Assembly (NCBI RefSeq): GCF_002001005.1
Contig: NZ_MUNX01000092.1
Coordinates: forward strand, 1 to 55,941
DNA: 55,941 nt
Direction: 5' to 3'
Source of the DNA: Flavobacterium sp. A45
GTDB taxonomy: Bacteria; Bacteroidota; Bacteroidia; Flavobacteriales; Flavobacteriaceae
Shown: positions 25,368-33,735 of the stretch, piece after piece
How the letters are laid out: each line of letters opens with the position of its first letter
Numbering within the stretch: position 1 is the first letter of the stretch
Notes under the pieces: model-generated
What the model saw: only the letters and a program-made list of their open reading frames with translations
The model's database searches: none
What the model was told of the DNA's origin: nothing
Made by a program: the position numbers and the translations under genes

Positions 25368-27068
25368 ATGATCGATAGAATTACCCAAAGTTTGTTAAAA
25401 GATTTTCAATCTAAATTTGATTATGAAGATGTTCAAGAAAGTGATTTATTTGAACATTTTGTAAATTACATAATACTAGAGAAAAAATTAGAAGATAGAT
25501 TAGATGAAGATGCTCTTAGCGTTGTAAACATAGGAGTTAATGGAACCTTTGGATTAGATGGTTTTGCTATCCTGATAAACAAACATTTAATTACTTCTAT
25601 TGAAGATTTAGATGAAATAATAGACAATAATTCTAAACCTACAGCTGAAGTGTTTTTCATTCAAGCAAAAACATCTAGTAGTTTCGATGTGAAAGAAATT
25701 AGCTCGTTTGGAAATTCTATTGAAGATTTCGTTTCAATCGCACAAAAATATTCTTGGAACGAAAACGCAAAGAATTTTATAAACCTATTTAAGCATTTAA
25801 CTAATCGTGCTAATGATTTAGAAACAAATCCATCTTGTCAAATTTTTTATTGCACATTAGGAGAATATCTTAATGATAATAATACTGAAGCAGAGAGAGA
25901 ACGGATTTTAAAAAATGTTAGAGAACAAAGAGTCTTTAATAAAGTTGATTTTCACTTTTTTGATTATAATAGTTTGCAATCAGATTATAAGAAGATTGGG
26001 CAAAAAATATCAAGAACCTTTGCATTTAGTCAGAAAACTTTAATCCCTGATATTGACAAAGTTAAGGAGGCTTACATTGGTGTTGTGCCTGCAAAAACAA
26101 TTATTGATTTAATTGAAGAAGATTCGGAATTAATTTCTTCAATTTTTTATGACAATGTTAGGGATTTCCAAGGTTTCAATAAGATTAATAAAGAAATTAA
26201 GAATACAATCTCTGATGAAAACTTAAAGTATGCATTTTCCGTTTTAAATAATGGAATTACAATTATCGCAGAAAAGCTGGTGTCGTCTCGTGATAATGTT
26301 ACTATTACAAACTATCAAATAATAAATGGTTTACAAACATCTAGAGTCTTATCAGATTCTAAAGAATTTATAGATGATAAAGTTTTTGTAACTCTCAAAC
26401 TTATTGTAACTGAAGATGAGAATTTAATCTCTAAGATTATTCGTTCAACAAATCGACAGACTGAAGTTAAAGAAGAAGATTTATTAGCATATTCAGATTT
26501 CCAAAAGAAATTAGAAGATTTCTTTAAGACATTTAGCGACCCAGACAAATTGTTTTATGAAAGAAGGTCAAAGCAATATAATGGAACTTCTACAGATGCG
26601 AAATTAATAATTGATAAGTCTACTTTAATTAAAACAATGGGAAGTTTTTATTTCTTAAAACCGCAACTAGCAACAAGATATTTTGGAGCACTATTCAATG
26701 AATTTGGTAAACAATTATTTCTTGATACCCACAAATTATATCCTTATTATACTGCTGCTCTTATTTATAATAGATTAGATAGTAGATTCCGAGCAAATAA
26801 AATTGATAAAAAATATAAAAAAATACGATACTTTATTTTGATGATGCTACGTTTAGAATATAATTTAGAGTTTCCTAAATTTGAAGCAAACAAGATTGAC
26901 AAATATTGCACGGACTTAATTAAACATTTTAATATTAAAGCAAATTTTGATCAAAAGTTGAAAAATGTAATTCAAAAAATTGACTCCTTGGATTTAGATT
27001 TGGATAGCACTGAATTATCAAAATCTAATAAACTTGTGGAAAACATAAAAAAACTGTATTTCAAATAA
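25368..27068 (+). CDS. AIPR-family abortive-infection protein
   Basis: The 566-residue protein has a nuclease-like N-terminus, with Asp64 in GLDGFAI and Gln99-x-Lys101 in FFIQAKTS, resembling a PD-(D/E)xK active site. The central part carries the AIPR signature: FQGFNKINKEIKNTI, SVLNNGITIIA, NYQIINGLQTSRVL and KIIRSTNRQTEVKEEDLLAY. Homologues appear in abortive-infection and restriction-linked defence loci. The product is cytoplasmic; its trigger and target are unknown. The gene fills one cassette between two attC-like elements. Base composition is like its neighbours. Confidence 0.88.
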   Translation: MIDRITQSLLKDFQSKFDYEDVQESDLFEHFVNYIILEKKLEDRLDEDALSVVNIGVNGTFGLDGFAILINKHLITSIEDLDEIIDNNSKPTAEVFFIQAKTSSSFDVKEISSFGNSIEDFVSIAQKYSWNENAKNFINLFKHLTNRANDLETNPSCQIFYCTLGEYLNDNNTEAERERILKNVREQRVFNKVDFHFFDYNSLQSDYKKIGQKISRTFAFSQKTLIPDIDKVKEAYIGVVPAKTIIDLIEEDSELISSIFYDNVRDFQGFNKINKEIKNTISDENLKYAFSVLNNGITIIAEKLVSSRDNVTITNYQIINGLQTSRVLSDSKEFIDDKVFVTLKLIVTEDENLISKIIRSTNRQTEVKEEDLLAYSDFQKKLEDFFKTFSDPDKLFYERRSKQYNGTSTDAKLIIDKSTLIKTMGSFYFLKPQLATRYFGALFNEFGKQLFLDTHKLYPYYTAALIYNRLDSRFRANKIDKKYKKIRYFILMMLRLEYNLEFPKFEANKIDKYCTDLIKHFNIKANFDQKLKNVIQKIDSLDLDLDSTELSKSNKLVENIKKLYFK

Positions 27069-27073
27069 GTACT

Positions 27074-27201
27074 GCCTATAACAGCCATTTTGAGCTAGTT
27101 GGAGTTTAGTGGAATTGTCGTTTCGCATCAAGTTTTCGTTAAGCCGAAAACTGAAAGGTTACGAATTTCCAGCCATCTCAAAGTGGTATAACGTTAGTGG
27201 C
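27074..27201 (+). repeat. attC-like palindromic cassette end, copy B (divergent sequence)
   Basis: The element begins GCCTATAACAGCCATTTTGA and ends CTCAAAGTGGTATAACGTTA followed by GTGGC. Its arms pair as GCCATTTTGAG with CTCAAAGTGG, and GTTGGA with TTTCCA. It shares the layout but hardly the sequence of copies A, C and D, as attC sites do. Confidence 0.65.
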
Positions 27202-27219
27202 AAGCAAAAAAAAACGACA

Positions 27220-28692
27220 ATGACGAACAAATTACTACCTAATACACCAATTGAAAATTTAAATTCTGAAACAGATTTTCTTGGAATTCTAGATAAAGCA
27301 ACGCTTATAAAAGACTTTCTGAAGGGGTCGAAAAACAACTCTGAGAATATTAAAATGTTTTCGTTGTATGGCAATTGGGGTAGCGGAAAAAGTTCTTTAA
27401 TGAAATTTCTCCAAAAAGAGCTTTCTCAAGAATACAATACTTTTTTCTTTGAAGCATGGGAATTTGAAAAAGATGAAAACTTATCTTTTTCACTTTTGGA
27501 ATACTTGACTTATGAAACAAAAGATTTGACAGAAGAATTTGCTGATGATGTTCTTAAATATGGCGGAAGAATACTAAGGGGGTTGGGGAAATCTATAAAA
27601 TTAAATATCCCACTATTTCCCAATGGACCTGCTTTAGAGTTAGATCCTTCAGCATTCGTCGAAGAAATTTCCAAAAATGAAGAGCTAACATTTTACGAAG
27701 CAATTAAAAAATTTAAATTAGAGTTTCAAAGATTGGAAGATCTAATGACGCGCCAAGGTCGACCTAGTCATAATATTGTATTTATTGACGACTTAGATAG
27801 ATGTGAACCACAACAAGTCTTAAACTTAATTTCCGCAATAAAACTTTTTTTTACATTAGGGAAAAAGACTATATTTTTTTGTGGTGTAGATAAGAGTGCT
27901 GTTGAAGCAGCAGTAAAAACAAAGTATGGGAAAGTAGTAAAAGCAAATGAATACCTGGAGAAAATTTTTGATATTTCTTTTTCAATGCCTGAAAAATATG
28001 ACTTACAAAAACTTATTAATCAATATTTTGATGAAACCTGTTATTCATTAGGCGAAACTGAAATGGGAATTAATATGTGGATTAATAATTTTTTTGAATC
28101 TTTAGAATTTACAAATCCTAGACGTATAAAAAAGGTGCTAAATAAATTCCAAATGCTTCGAGCATTTGCGAAAATGGATGTAAACAGCAACAAAAACATT
28201 CCTAATATTGATCTCCAAAATAACGAAGAGAAGGGTTTTTTAGAAACAATTCTTATTTTGTATTTAATAATATTACATGAATTTTATCAAAATGAATTCG
28301 ATTCTTTCTTAAACTTTGAACAAAAAAAAGAAGTCTATTTTAAAGTAAACGAAAATAATCCAAATACGCTTACAGCTATTAAAGATGCTATTGAAACAAA
28401 TTTTAGTTTGGAATTTTTTGAAAATATAGCTCAAAGAAATTTAACAAATCAAGGATTAAAACTACAAGCTGAACGTTCTTTCTTTGTTTGCCTTTCACCA
28501 GTTAATGTCGAGAGATTTAACATCAACTCTCTTCAACCAAGAAGGATTATCGAAATGACAGTAAAAGAAAAATATATTGATTATTTATTTTATAAATATA
28601 TTTCTTCTTTCGACGTTCAAATATTATTGAGTAAAAGTCAAAATAAAACATCTTTTATGTCATTAAAGAATCTCATAAAAACATTCTTATAA
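27220..28692 (+). CDS. KAP-family P-loop NTPase
   Basis: The ATG at 27220 is preferred over the upstream 27109 start, because the frame before it lies inside the attC-like element; this gives 490 residues. Walker A is GNWGSGKSS at residues 51-59, Walker B is NIVFIDDLDRCEP near residue 190, and the segment between contains the insertion typical of KAP NTPases (FPNGPALELDPSAFV). Arginine-containing IKKVLNKF follows. KAP proteins include phage-exclusion determinants such as PifA and are often membrane-associated. Here the hydrophobic stretch ETILILYLIILHEFY could be a membrane contact. It is a single-gene cassette. Confidence 0.88.
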   Translation: MTNKLLPNTPIENLNSETDFLGILDKATLIKDFLKGSKNNSENIKMFSLYGNWGSGKSSLMKFLQKELSQEYNTFFFEAWEFEKDENLSFSLLEYLTYETKDLTEEFADDVLKYGGRILRGLGKSIKLNIPLFPNGPALELDPSAFVEEISKNEELTFYEAIKKFKLEFQRLEDLMTRQGRPSHNIVFIDDLDRCEPQQVLNLISAIKLFFTLGKKTIFFCGVDKSAVEAAVKTKYGKVVKANEYLEKIFDISFSMPEKYDLQKLINQYFDETCYSLGETEMGINMWINNFFESLEFTNPRRIKKVLNKFQMLRAFAKMDVNSNKNIPNIDLQNNEEKGFLETILILYLIILHEFYQNEFDSFLNFEQKKEVYFKVNENNPNTLTAIKDAIETNFSLEFFENIAQRNLTNQGLKLQAERSFFVCLSPVNVERFNINSLQPRRIIEMTVKEKYIDYLFYKYISSFDVQILLSKSQNKTSFMSLKNLIKTFL

Positions 28693-28700
28693 AAAGCCAG

Positions 28701-28833
28701 CCACTAACACACGCTACAAGCAATTTGGGTATTAGGCTAAATTTGAAATTGGTTTTGTATTTGGCAGATTTGGCAAATCCGAAGAATGGGCTTAATTTAC
28801 TCCCAAACTGCTTGTAGCGCGGGAACGTTATGT
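28701..28833 (+). repeat. attC-like palindromic cassette end, copy C
   Basis: It begins CCACTAACACACGCTACAAG and ends TTGTAGCGCGGGAACGTTAT. It is closely similar to copy A over its whole length and follows the KAP gene by 8 bases. Confidence 0.75.
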
Positions 28834-28892
28834 ACAATCCTATAAAAAAACACAGAATTCAATAGCCTAACTCTACAAATTATAAATATTAA

Positions 28893-29285
28893 ATGAAAAA
28901 AGAATTCAAAAATTTGGTACAGACTTCAATAAGTTCTTTAATTAAAGCTAGAGTAGTGAAATCAGTAACTGTTGATCAATTAAATGATAATGGCCGTTTA
29001 ATTGCGACATTAGAAGGTGAAAATTCAACTTTTGCAGAAGTTTTAATTGGTCGTGATTCTTCTGAAATTATATATAAAAATGGTGGGCTTTCTGAAAGAA
29101 TGATAAACGAATCCAGTTTGGTTTTATTAGAAGATAGAACTTTAGGAGATAATTTGAGATTCACAACTACTGAATATACAAATCTTGCTAATATGTTAGA
29201 AATTCCTAAAGATAAAAAAACTAAAGACGCTGAAGCCAAACAACTTTCTTCAATAATAGCAGTATTAGAAAGTTATTGGAAATAG
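28893..29285 (+). CDS. Unknown cassette-borne protein
   Basis: I do not recognise this 130-residue protein. Visible features: a basic, Ser-rich helix at the N-terminus (KNLVQTSISSLIKARVVKS), a beta-rich middle (DNGRLIATLEGENSTFAEVLI and LRFTTTEYTNLANML), and a lysine-rich C-terminus. There is no signal peptide or membrane segment. It occupies one cassette between attC-like copies C and D, downstream of CBASS, AIPR and KAP genes, so a defence or regulatory role is plausible only by association. Confidence 0.7.
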   Translation: MKKEFKNLVQTSISSLIKARVVKSVTVDQLNDNGRLIATLEGENSTFAEVLIGRDSSEIIYKNGGLSERMINESSLVLLEDRTLGDNLRFTTTEYTNLANMLEIPKDKKTKDAEAKQLSSIIAVLESYWK

Positions 29286-29308
29286 TAATAAAGACAAAAT
29301 TAAAGGAC

Positions 29309-29471
29309 TGTGCATAACAGCTACAACAACGGATTTGGGCAATTGGCTTAATAGTAAGTTGGTTTGGCATTTGGGAAGATTTACTTCGTCTATTCGCTAT
29401 CGCTCGGATGGCAATTCTGAATAATGAGCTTAATTTAACCCCAAGCCAGCTGCGGTACCAGAACGTTACTC
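29309..29471 (+). repeat. attC-like palindromic cassette end, copy D, with extra arm
   Basis: It begins GTGCATAACAGCTACAACAA and ends CAGCTGCGGTACCAGAACGT followed by TACT. At 163 bases it is longer than A-C because the loop contains an added arm (GATTTACTTCGTCTATTCGC and CTATCGCTCGGATGG), also found reversed in the copies at 44411 and 47416. Confidence 0.7.
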
Positions 29472-29491
29472 CAAACCATCACTCCCAAAAC

Positions 29492-29534
29492 AAAAAGAAG
29501 AGACTGTATTTCAAGTCTCTTCTTTTGTTTTTTT
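29492..29534. terminator. Bidirectional terminator
   Basis: AAAAGAAGAGACT at 29493-29505 pairs with AGTCTCTTCTTTT at 29514-29526, then T-rich sequence. It separates cassette D from the convergent XRE gene. Confidence 0.85.
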
Positions 29535-29551
29535 AATAAAAATTAGCAGTT

Positions 29552-29956
29552 CTATTTTTTCAATAGCTTCTCTAAATATTCCACTTTTTCTTTTTCAGCT
29601 TGAACCAAACGTTCATAAAGTTTTATTTGTTCTTCATGTGCTTGCATCAATTTATCCAAAGGATTAAAAGTACAACCATAATTTACTGCTGAAGAATTAT
29701 CTACATGATATGTATTCCCAATAATATTCAAAACTGCTTCTTCTGAAAAATTTCTTATTCCCTCAGCAGAAACACCTAACACTTCGGCAATCGCCTGTAG
29801 TTTTTCATCATCAATTGTTTCACTTGCTTCAATATTAGAAACAGACTGTTGGCTTACACCAATTGCATTAGCCAATGCGTCCTGTTTCATACCTTTTAGT
29901 TCTCTTATGCGGCTGATATTTCGGCCTATGTGCCTTGGTTTTGTTACTGTGTTCAT
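29552..29956 (-). CDS. XRE-family DNA-binding regulator
   Basis: The 134-residue protein has an N-terminal helix-turn-helix of the Cro/C1 type (ISRIRELKGMKQDALANAIG, then VSQQSVSNIEASE) followed by a linker (EVLGVSAEGIRNFSEEAVL). From about residue 95 a coiled coil ends in EKVEYLEKLLKK, suggesting dimerisation. Many XRE proteins near accessory modules repress their neighbours. It is divergent to the 283-residue gene at 30128, with which it may share a control region. Confidence 0.93.
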   Translation of the reverse strand: MNTVTKPRHIGRNISRIRELKGMKQDALANAIGVSQQSVSNIEASETIDDEKLQAIAEVLGVSAEGIRNFSEEAVLNIIGNTYHVDNSSAVNYGCTFNPLDKLMQAHEEQIKLYERLVQAEKEKVEYLEKLLKK

Positions 29957-30127
29957 AGCTCAAAGATATTTAAAATTCTTTAAAAATATAGGTCTTGGTA
30001 AAAAACAAGCTTGCTTTTGTGCGATACAATTTTGAATAGTTCGGTACGCTACAATCTATTACTTACTTGCTGTGTATTAAACAAAAATACAATTTTTCAG
30101 ACATGTTTCACTAAAAAAAGCAAAATT

Positions 30128-30979
30128 ATGAAAGCAATTGACAACACCGGATTACAATTACTTAGCTCTATTATTATTGAAAATATCAGTACTAGCGGAA
30201 TTTACTGTTTTGGAGAAAAAAAGCAAATTCAGGCTATTCAAAACCCATTTTGGGAATCGACTTCCAAACAACAAGAGCACACCCACTTTTATCTGTTGAT
30301 TTTAACCAATGAAAACAAAATCAATGCAGCAGCCGACATTAGTGATATTATAAAGGCCAAAACGGAAGGTCGTTATACAGCAACTTTGCTATTGCATAAA
30401 TCAACATCGGTACGTCATCTCACTTCCCATAAATTATCCTTCTTTTATGAGGCGTTAACTAAATCTCAGACAATTTATGAACATGTTAATGTTCCTCCAA
30501 ACATCGCTTTTGATGGTATTCCAAAACGCAAAGTTGACTTAATTCGCTCTCATTGGAAAAACAGAAATATAATTGCAAAAACTTTTCTGGAAAGTGAAAA
30601 CCAAATTGATGGATTTGACACCGAACTAATTCAGGAATCGATGTTGCACATTGCTGTAGAACAAATTTGTCTAGGGCTTATTGATGCTTTTTTGGGGTAT
30701 CAGCCCAATCACTTTTCACTGACTTTTCTTTTTGATCTCTGTGAAATATTCACTTCCCTCCCATCTGAGATCTTTCCGAGAACAACGGAGGAAGACAAAA
30801 GGATGTTTGATTTATTAAAAATACATCCTAGTTCCCTTCGTTGGGCGAGTCTGAAAACATCCAGTTTTTTGCATACAGAACTTCTGGAGAAAAGGTGTAA
30901 TCTTTTCTATGAAAGAGCCTATGGACTCATAGAATCAGAATTGGAACGCCTGGAAAATCTTGAACCTAAAAAGCAGTAG
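30128..30979 (+). CDS. Hypothetical protein with HEPN-like C-terminal helices
   Basis: Starting at 30128 (MKAIDNTGLQLLSSIIIENI) the product has 283 residues. The frame extends 39 codons upstream, but that part is not protein-like. The N-terminal half has an alpha/beta pattern like minimal nucleotidyltransferases (HTHFYLLILTNEN), and the C-terminal half is helical with LIRSHWKNRNI, LIQESMLHIAVEQICLGLID and LFYERAYGLIESELE, which fits a HEPN domain. The functional assignment is inferred from secondary structure only. It is divergent from the XRE gene and could be its target. Confidence 0.65.
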   Translation: MKAIDNTGLQLLSSIIIENISTSGIYCFGEKKQIQAIQNPFWESTSKQQEHTHFYLLILTNENKINAAADISDIIKAKTEGRYTATLLLHKSTSVRHLTSHKLSFFYEALTKSQTIYEHVNVPPNIAFDGIPKRKVDLIRSHWKNRNIIAKTFLESENQIDGFDTELIQESMLHIAVEQICLGLIDAFLGYQPNHFSLTFLFDLCEIFTSLPSEIFPRTTEEDKRMFDLLKIHPSSLRWASLKTSSFLHTELLEKRCNLFYERAYGLIESELERLENLEPKKQ

Positions 30980-31314
30980 TCATGTCTAGTTAAATTAAAA
31001 CCCTCGAAGAATTTAAGCATTTTACCTCTTATCATTTTGATGCTCTAACATAAAAAGAATTGCTAGATGGAGAACGGCGATAGAAATAAAGGAGGACGGG
31101 TTAGCACCGAATCATTTTCGCATTGTCAAAATAGGCCTATATGGTCTTAATAGTCCCTTTTGGTCCTTCCTGAACCCCTGTTCTTTGATATTCTTTAAAA
31201 TAGTTAAAGCTTTGTACTATAAATCCGCTTTTAGATGCATCGAAATTGGTTTTATAAGGTTTGAAGAAATGTACCTAAACATTTTATATATCAACATTAT
31301 AATAAACAAAAATT
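30980..31314. other. Intergenic region with possible gene remnant
   Basis: No intact gene is seen. Between about 30990 and 31080 a broken + frame reads KTLEEFKHFTSYHFDALT, with a stop before KELLDGERR, which may be the trace of a lost gene. The rest is AT-rich leader sequence of the next module. Confidence 0.4.
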
Positions 31315-32070
31315 ATGGCTCAGCAAAAAGGTATAATTAAATTAAGAGGTACTATCGGGGATATTACTTTTTACAAAACTAAGGATGGTCATATCGCACG
31401 AGAAAAAGGAGGCGTTGATGCCAAACGAATTGCTAACGATCCAGCTTTTCAGCGCACCAGAGAAAATGGTTCTGAATTTGGAAGAGCAGGAAAGGCAGGT
31501 AAAATATTGAGAGCGTCGATACGCACTTTACTTTTGAATTCCGCAGACAGCAAAATGGTCAGCCGATTGACACAATCGATGATGAAAGTGATTCAGGCCG
31601 ACAGCACCAGTGCACGCGGATTACGAAACGTAATTGATGGAGAAGCTGAATTATTAATCGGTTTCGAATTTAATATTAATGCGACATTGGGATCCTGTTT
31701 GTTTGCCACCTATGAGGGAACTATTGACCGTGTTACTGGTGCAATTACGGTTGACCTTGCTCCTTTTGTACCTGCTAATATGATTGCAGCCCCAGCGGGG
31801 ACAACACATTTTAAAATCATTTCGGCCGGAACTGAAGTTGATTTTGAATCGGAAACATTTGTCGAATCCCATTCGGAAACTGCAATATTATCATGGGATA
31901 TGGTGCCAACTGCAACCATTACACATACCAATATGGTAACGCCAAATAGTACTAAACCACTTTTTTTGGTTTTAGGGTTGGAATTTTACCAAGAAGTCAA
32001 TGGAAAAATGTACACCTTGAAAAATGGATCTTATAATCCATTGGCTATGGTAACTGTAAGTGGCTTATAG
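31315..32070 (+). CDS. Conserved flavobacterial protein, first gene of a phage-like module
   Basis: The 251-residue protein begins MAQQKGIIKLRGTIGDITFY, then a basic region (KDGHIAREKGG, RENGSEFGRAGKAGKILRAS) and a C-terminal beta-rich half with repeated T and V segments. I recognise this pattern as recurrent in Flavobacterium genomes, next to a DUF5675 gene, but no function is assigned. The C-terminal half resembles a receptor-binding or coat-like beta-sandwich, which is inference. It is followed immediately by DUF5675 (1-base gap). Confidence 0.75.
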   Translation: MAQQKGIIKLRGTIGDITFYKTKDGHIAREKGGVDAKRIANDPAFQRTRENGSEFGRAGKAGKILRASIRTLLLNSADSKMVSRLTQSMMKVIQADSTSARGLRNVIDGEAELLIGFEFNINATLGSCLFATYEGTIDRVTGAITVDLAPFVPANMIAAPAGTTHFKIISAGTEVDFESETFVESHSETAILSWDMVPTATITHTNMVTPNSTKPLFLVLGLEFYQEVNGKMYTLKNGSYNPLAMVTVSGL

Positions 32071-32071
32071 G

Positions 32072-32467
32072 ATGGTTTTGGTGTTAACCAGAACATATTT
32101 CCCCGAAGGAACTAATGGGACACTTGTCTATAAGGACAAAATAATCTGCAAGACGATTGAATTGCCTTGGAAGGATAACCTGTGTAAAGTTTCTTGTATT
32201 CCGGAGGGGGAATACTTTTTAGAAAAGCGCTACAGTTCTCGATTTGGTTGGCATTTGGAAATTATTGATGTTCCCAACAGAAGTTTGATTCTGTTTCATC
32301 CCGCAAATAATGCCTTAAAAGAACTACTGGGCTGCATTGCTCCCGTTAGCCAACTTTCCGGCTCCGGATTAGGACTTCAATCAAAAAAAGCCTTTACAAA
32401 GCTTAAAAACTTGGTTTATTGTCAACTGGACGAGAAAGAGAGTGTTTTATTACTAGTTCAATCTTGA
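32072..32467 (+). CDS. DUF5675 family protein
   Basis: Starting at 32072, two bases after the stop of the upstream gene, the product has 131 residues. It shows the DUF5675 pattern: VLTRTYFPEGTNGTLVYKD, CKTIELPWKDN, SCIPEGEYFLEKRYS, and the GCI.P...LSGSG segment. The family is found in phages and phage-like modules; cell-wall lysis has been proposed for some, but I cannot establish this here. It lies in a row of four small genes on + (31315-32891). Confidence 0.88.
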   Translation: MVLVLTRTYFPEGTNGTLVYKDKIICKTIELPWKDNLCKVSCIPEGEYFLEKRYSSRFGWHLEIIDVPNRSLILFHPANNALKELLGCIAPVSQLSGSGLGLQSKKAFTKLKNLVYCQLDEKESVLLLVQS

Positions 32468-32500
32468 TTCCTTATGGGAATTTCAAAAAATCGAAAAAAT

Positions 32501-32728
32501 ATGAATATTATCAAACGAGTGAAAGCTCCTACACCCAAATTTTTTAAAGTACTGCGCAATATTGGAGTAGTTTTAGCTGCTGTTGGTGGCAGTATTGTTG
32601 CTGCTCCCATAGTTTTGCCCTTGACTGTAGTTACGCTTGGCGGTTATCTAGCAGTCGGAGGCAGCGTATTATCAGCAGTTAGTCAGCTAACTACCGACTC
32701 TAATTCGAAACCAGATGCAAACGAGTAA
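32501..32728 (+). CDS. Small membrane protein
   Basis: The product from 32501 (MNIIKRVKAPTPKFFKVLRN) has 75 residues; an alternative start nine codons earlier exists at 32474. One long hydrophobic region (IGVVLAAVGGSIVAAPIVL then PLTVVTLGGYLAVGGSVLSA) forms two membrane segments with a short polar tail. Its place after DUF5675 is compatible with a holin-like role, but there is no direct sequence proof. Confidence 0.65.
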   Translation: MNIIKRVKAPTPKFFKVLRNIGVVLAAVGGSIVAAPIVLPLTVVTLGGYLAVGGSVLSAVSQLTTDSNSKPDANE

Positions 32729-32891
32729 CAGTCCGCTAGTAGGGACTGCCAGTGGCACTTTTTTGAGTGTATTACCGAATTTGCATTCAGAAGACATTCT
32801 GAAAACTATTGTTCTGGCTATGGTCGGTGCAATTGTCAGTTTCGCTATTACAATACTGCTCAAAAAACTGGTTCGAAGGGAAAAAAAATGA
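32715..32891 (+). CDS. Small holin-like membrane protein
   Basis: This 58-residue frame overlaps the end of the previous gene by 14 bases. It has a polar N-terminus (MQTSNSPLVGTASGTFLSV), one membrane segment (KTIVLAMVGAIVSFAITILL) and a strongly basic tail (KKLVRREKK). One segment with a charged tail is the usual layout of small holins. It ends the row of four genes, before a strong terminator. Being short, it could be missed by gene finders. Confidence 0.6.
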   Translation: MQTSNSPLVGTASGTFLSVLPNLHSEDILKTIVLAMVGAIVSFAITILLKKLVRREKK

Positions 32892-32925
32892 AACCGATTG
32901 GGTTATGAGTATGAGTTTTGTTTTA

Positions 32926-32958
32926 AGAGTCCAGATCAAAAGGTCTGGACTCTTTTTG
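32926..32958 (+). terminator. Rho-independent terminator
   Basis: AGAGTCCAGA at 32926-32935 pairs perfectly with TCTGGACTCT at 32944-32953, followed by TTTTTG. It ends the phage-like module. The following 257 bases to 33215 hold no gene. Confidence 0.9.
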
Positions 32959-33215
32959 TTCTAAATTCAACTATAAAATAACAAACTAATTCAATGCTAT
33001 TCAATATATTAAAAATCTTTACTTAAAGTAAAAATAAGATAGTTAGTAATCACAATTTTTTTATGACGATTCTATAAATGCACACTGCTAATGATTTGAA
33101 TTATTTAAATTTTCAGGTATTGAACAAAAGCTATAGTTAAAGCAAAAAAAGTATCTAAAAAAGAACGTAATATGATAAAATATGTACAGAATAAACAATA
33201 TAAAAATGAATCAAG

Positions 33216-33419
33216 TTATCCAACAATCAGGGGCAGTACCTGTTCTAACTTTAAACCAGTATATAAACAAAACTCTTCAATACTTATGAATTGATGTTCT
33301 TGTTTTTTCAACTGTTTTTTTATGTCAATCAGCAGTAATCTTGCATATCGGTAACTTTTACCTGTAATTCTTTGAACGTCTTTTGGGTAGATACACACCC
33401 TTTTCTGCTCTATTTTCAT
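33216..33419 (-). CDS. Small DNA-binding-like protein
   Basis: Starting at 33419 (MKIEQKRVCIYPKDVQRITG) the product has 67 residues. It contains VQRITGKSYRYARLLLIDIK, then HQFISIEEFCLYTGLKLEQV and ends in LPLIVG. The pattern of a short helix-turn-helix with a basic second helix matches small flavobacterial proteins that are often annotated as hypothetical or DNA-binding. The frame is open 12 codons further upstream. A regulatory role is inferred from fold only. Confidence 0.7.
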   Translation of the reverse strand: MKIEQKRVCIYPKDVQRITGKSYRYARLLLIDIKKQLKKQEHQFISIEEFCLYTGLKLEQVLPLIVG

Positions 33420-33735
33420 ATCCTTTCTTATGATGTTGTTTTTATGAAAATTCAAAATTCAACTGGTGCAGTCTCAATATACAGCACTTTTTGCTTTTGA
33501 ATTCATGACAAACTTACCCTCTGAAAAAATCTTCCACAACATTATAAATATGGTTTTCCACGATAATAAGTATGGATTTCTTGGAAATTAACACCTCTTT
33601 TTTATAAATAAAACACTACAATTAAAATGTTTATATTATTTTTGATTTCTGCTTCGTAAAATTTTACTCACAATCTTTAGAGGCTTGCATGGATATTTTT
33701 ACAGAGCCATTTACTCACTAAACCTGCGACTTATC

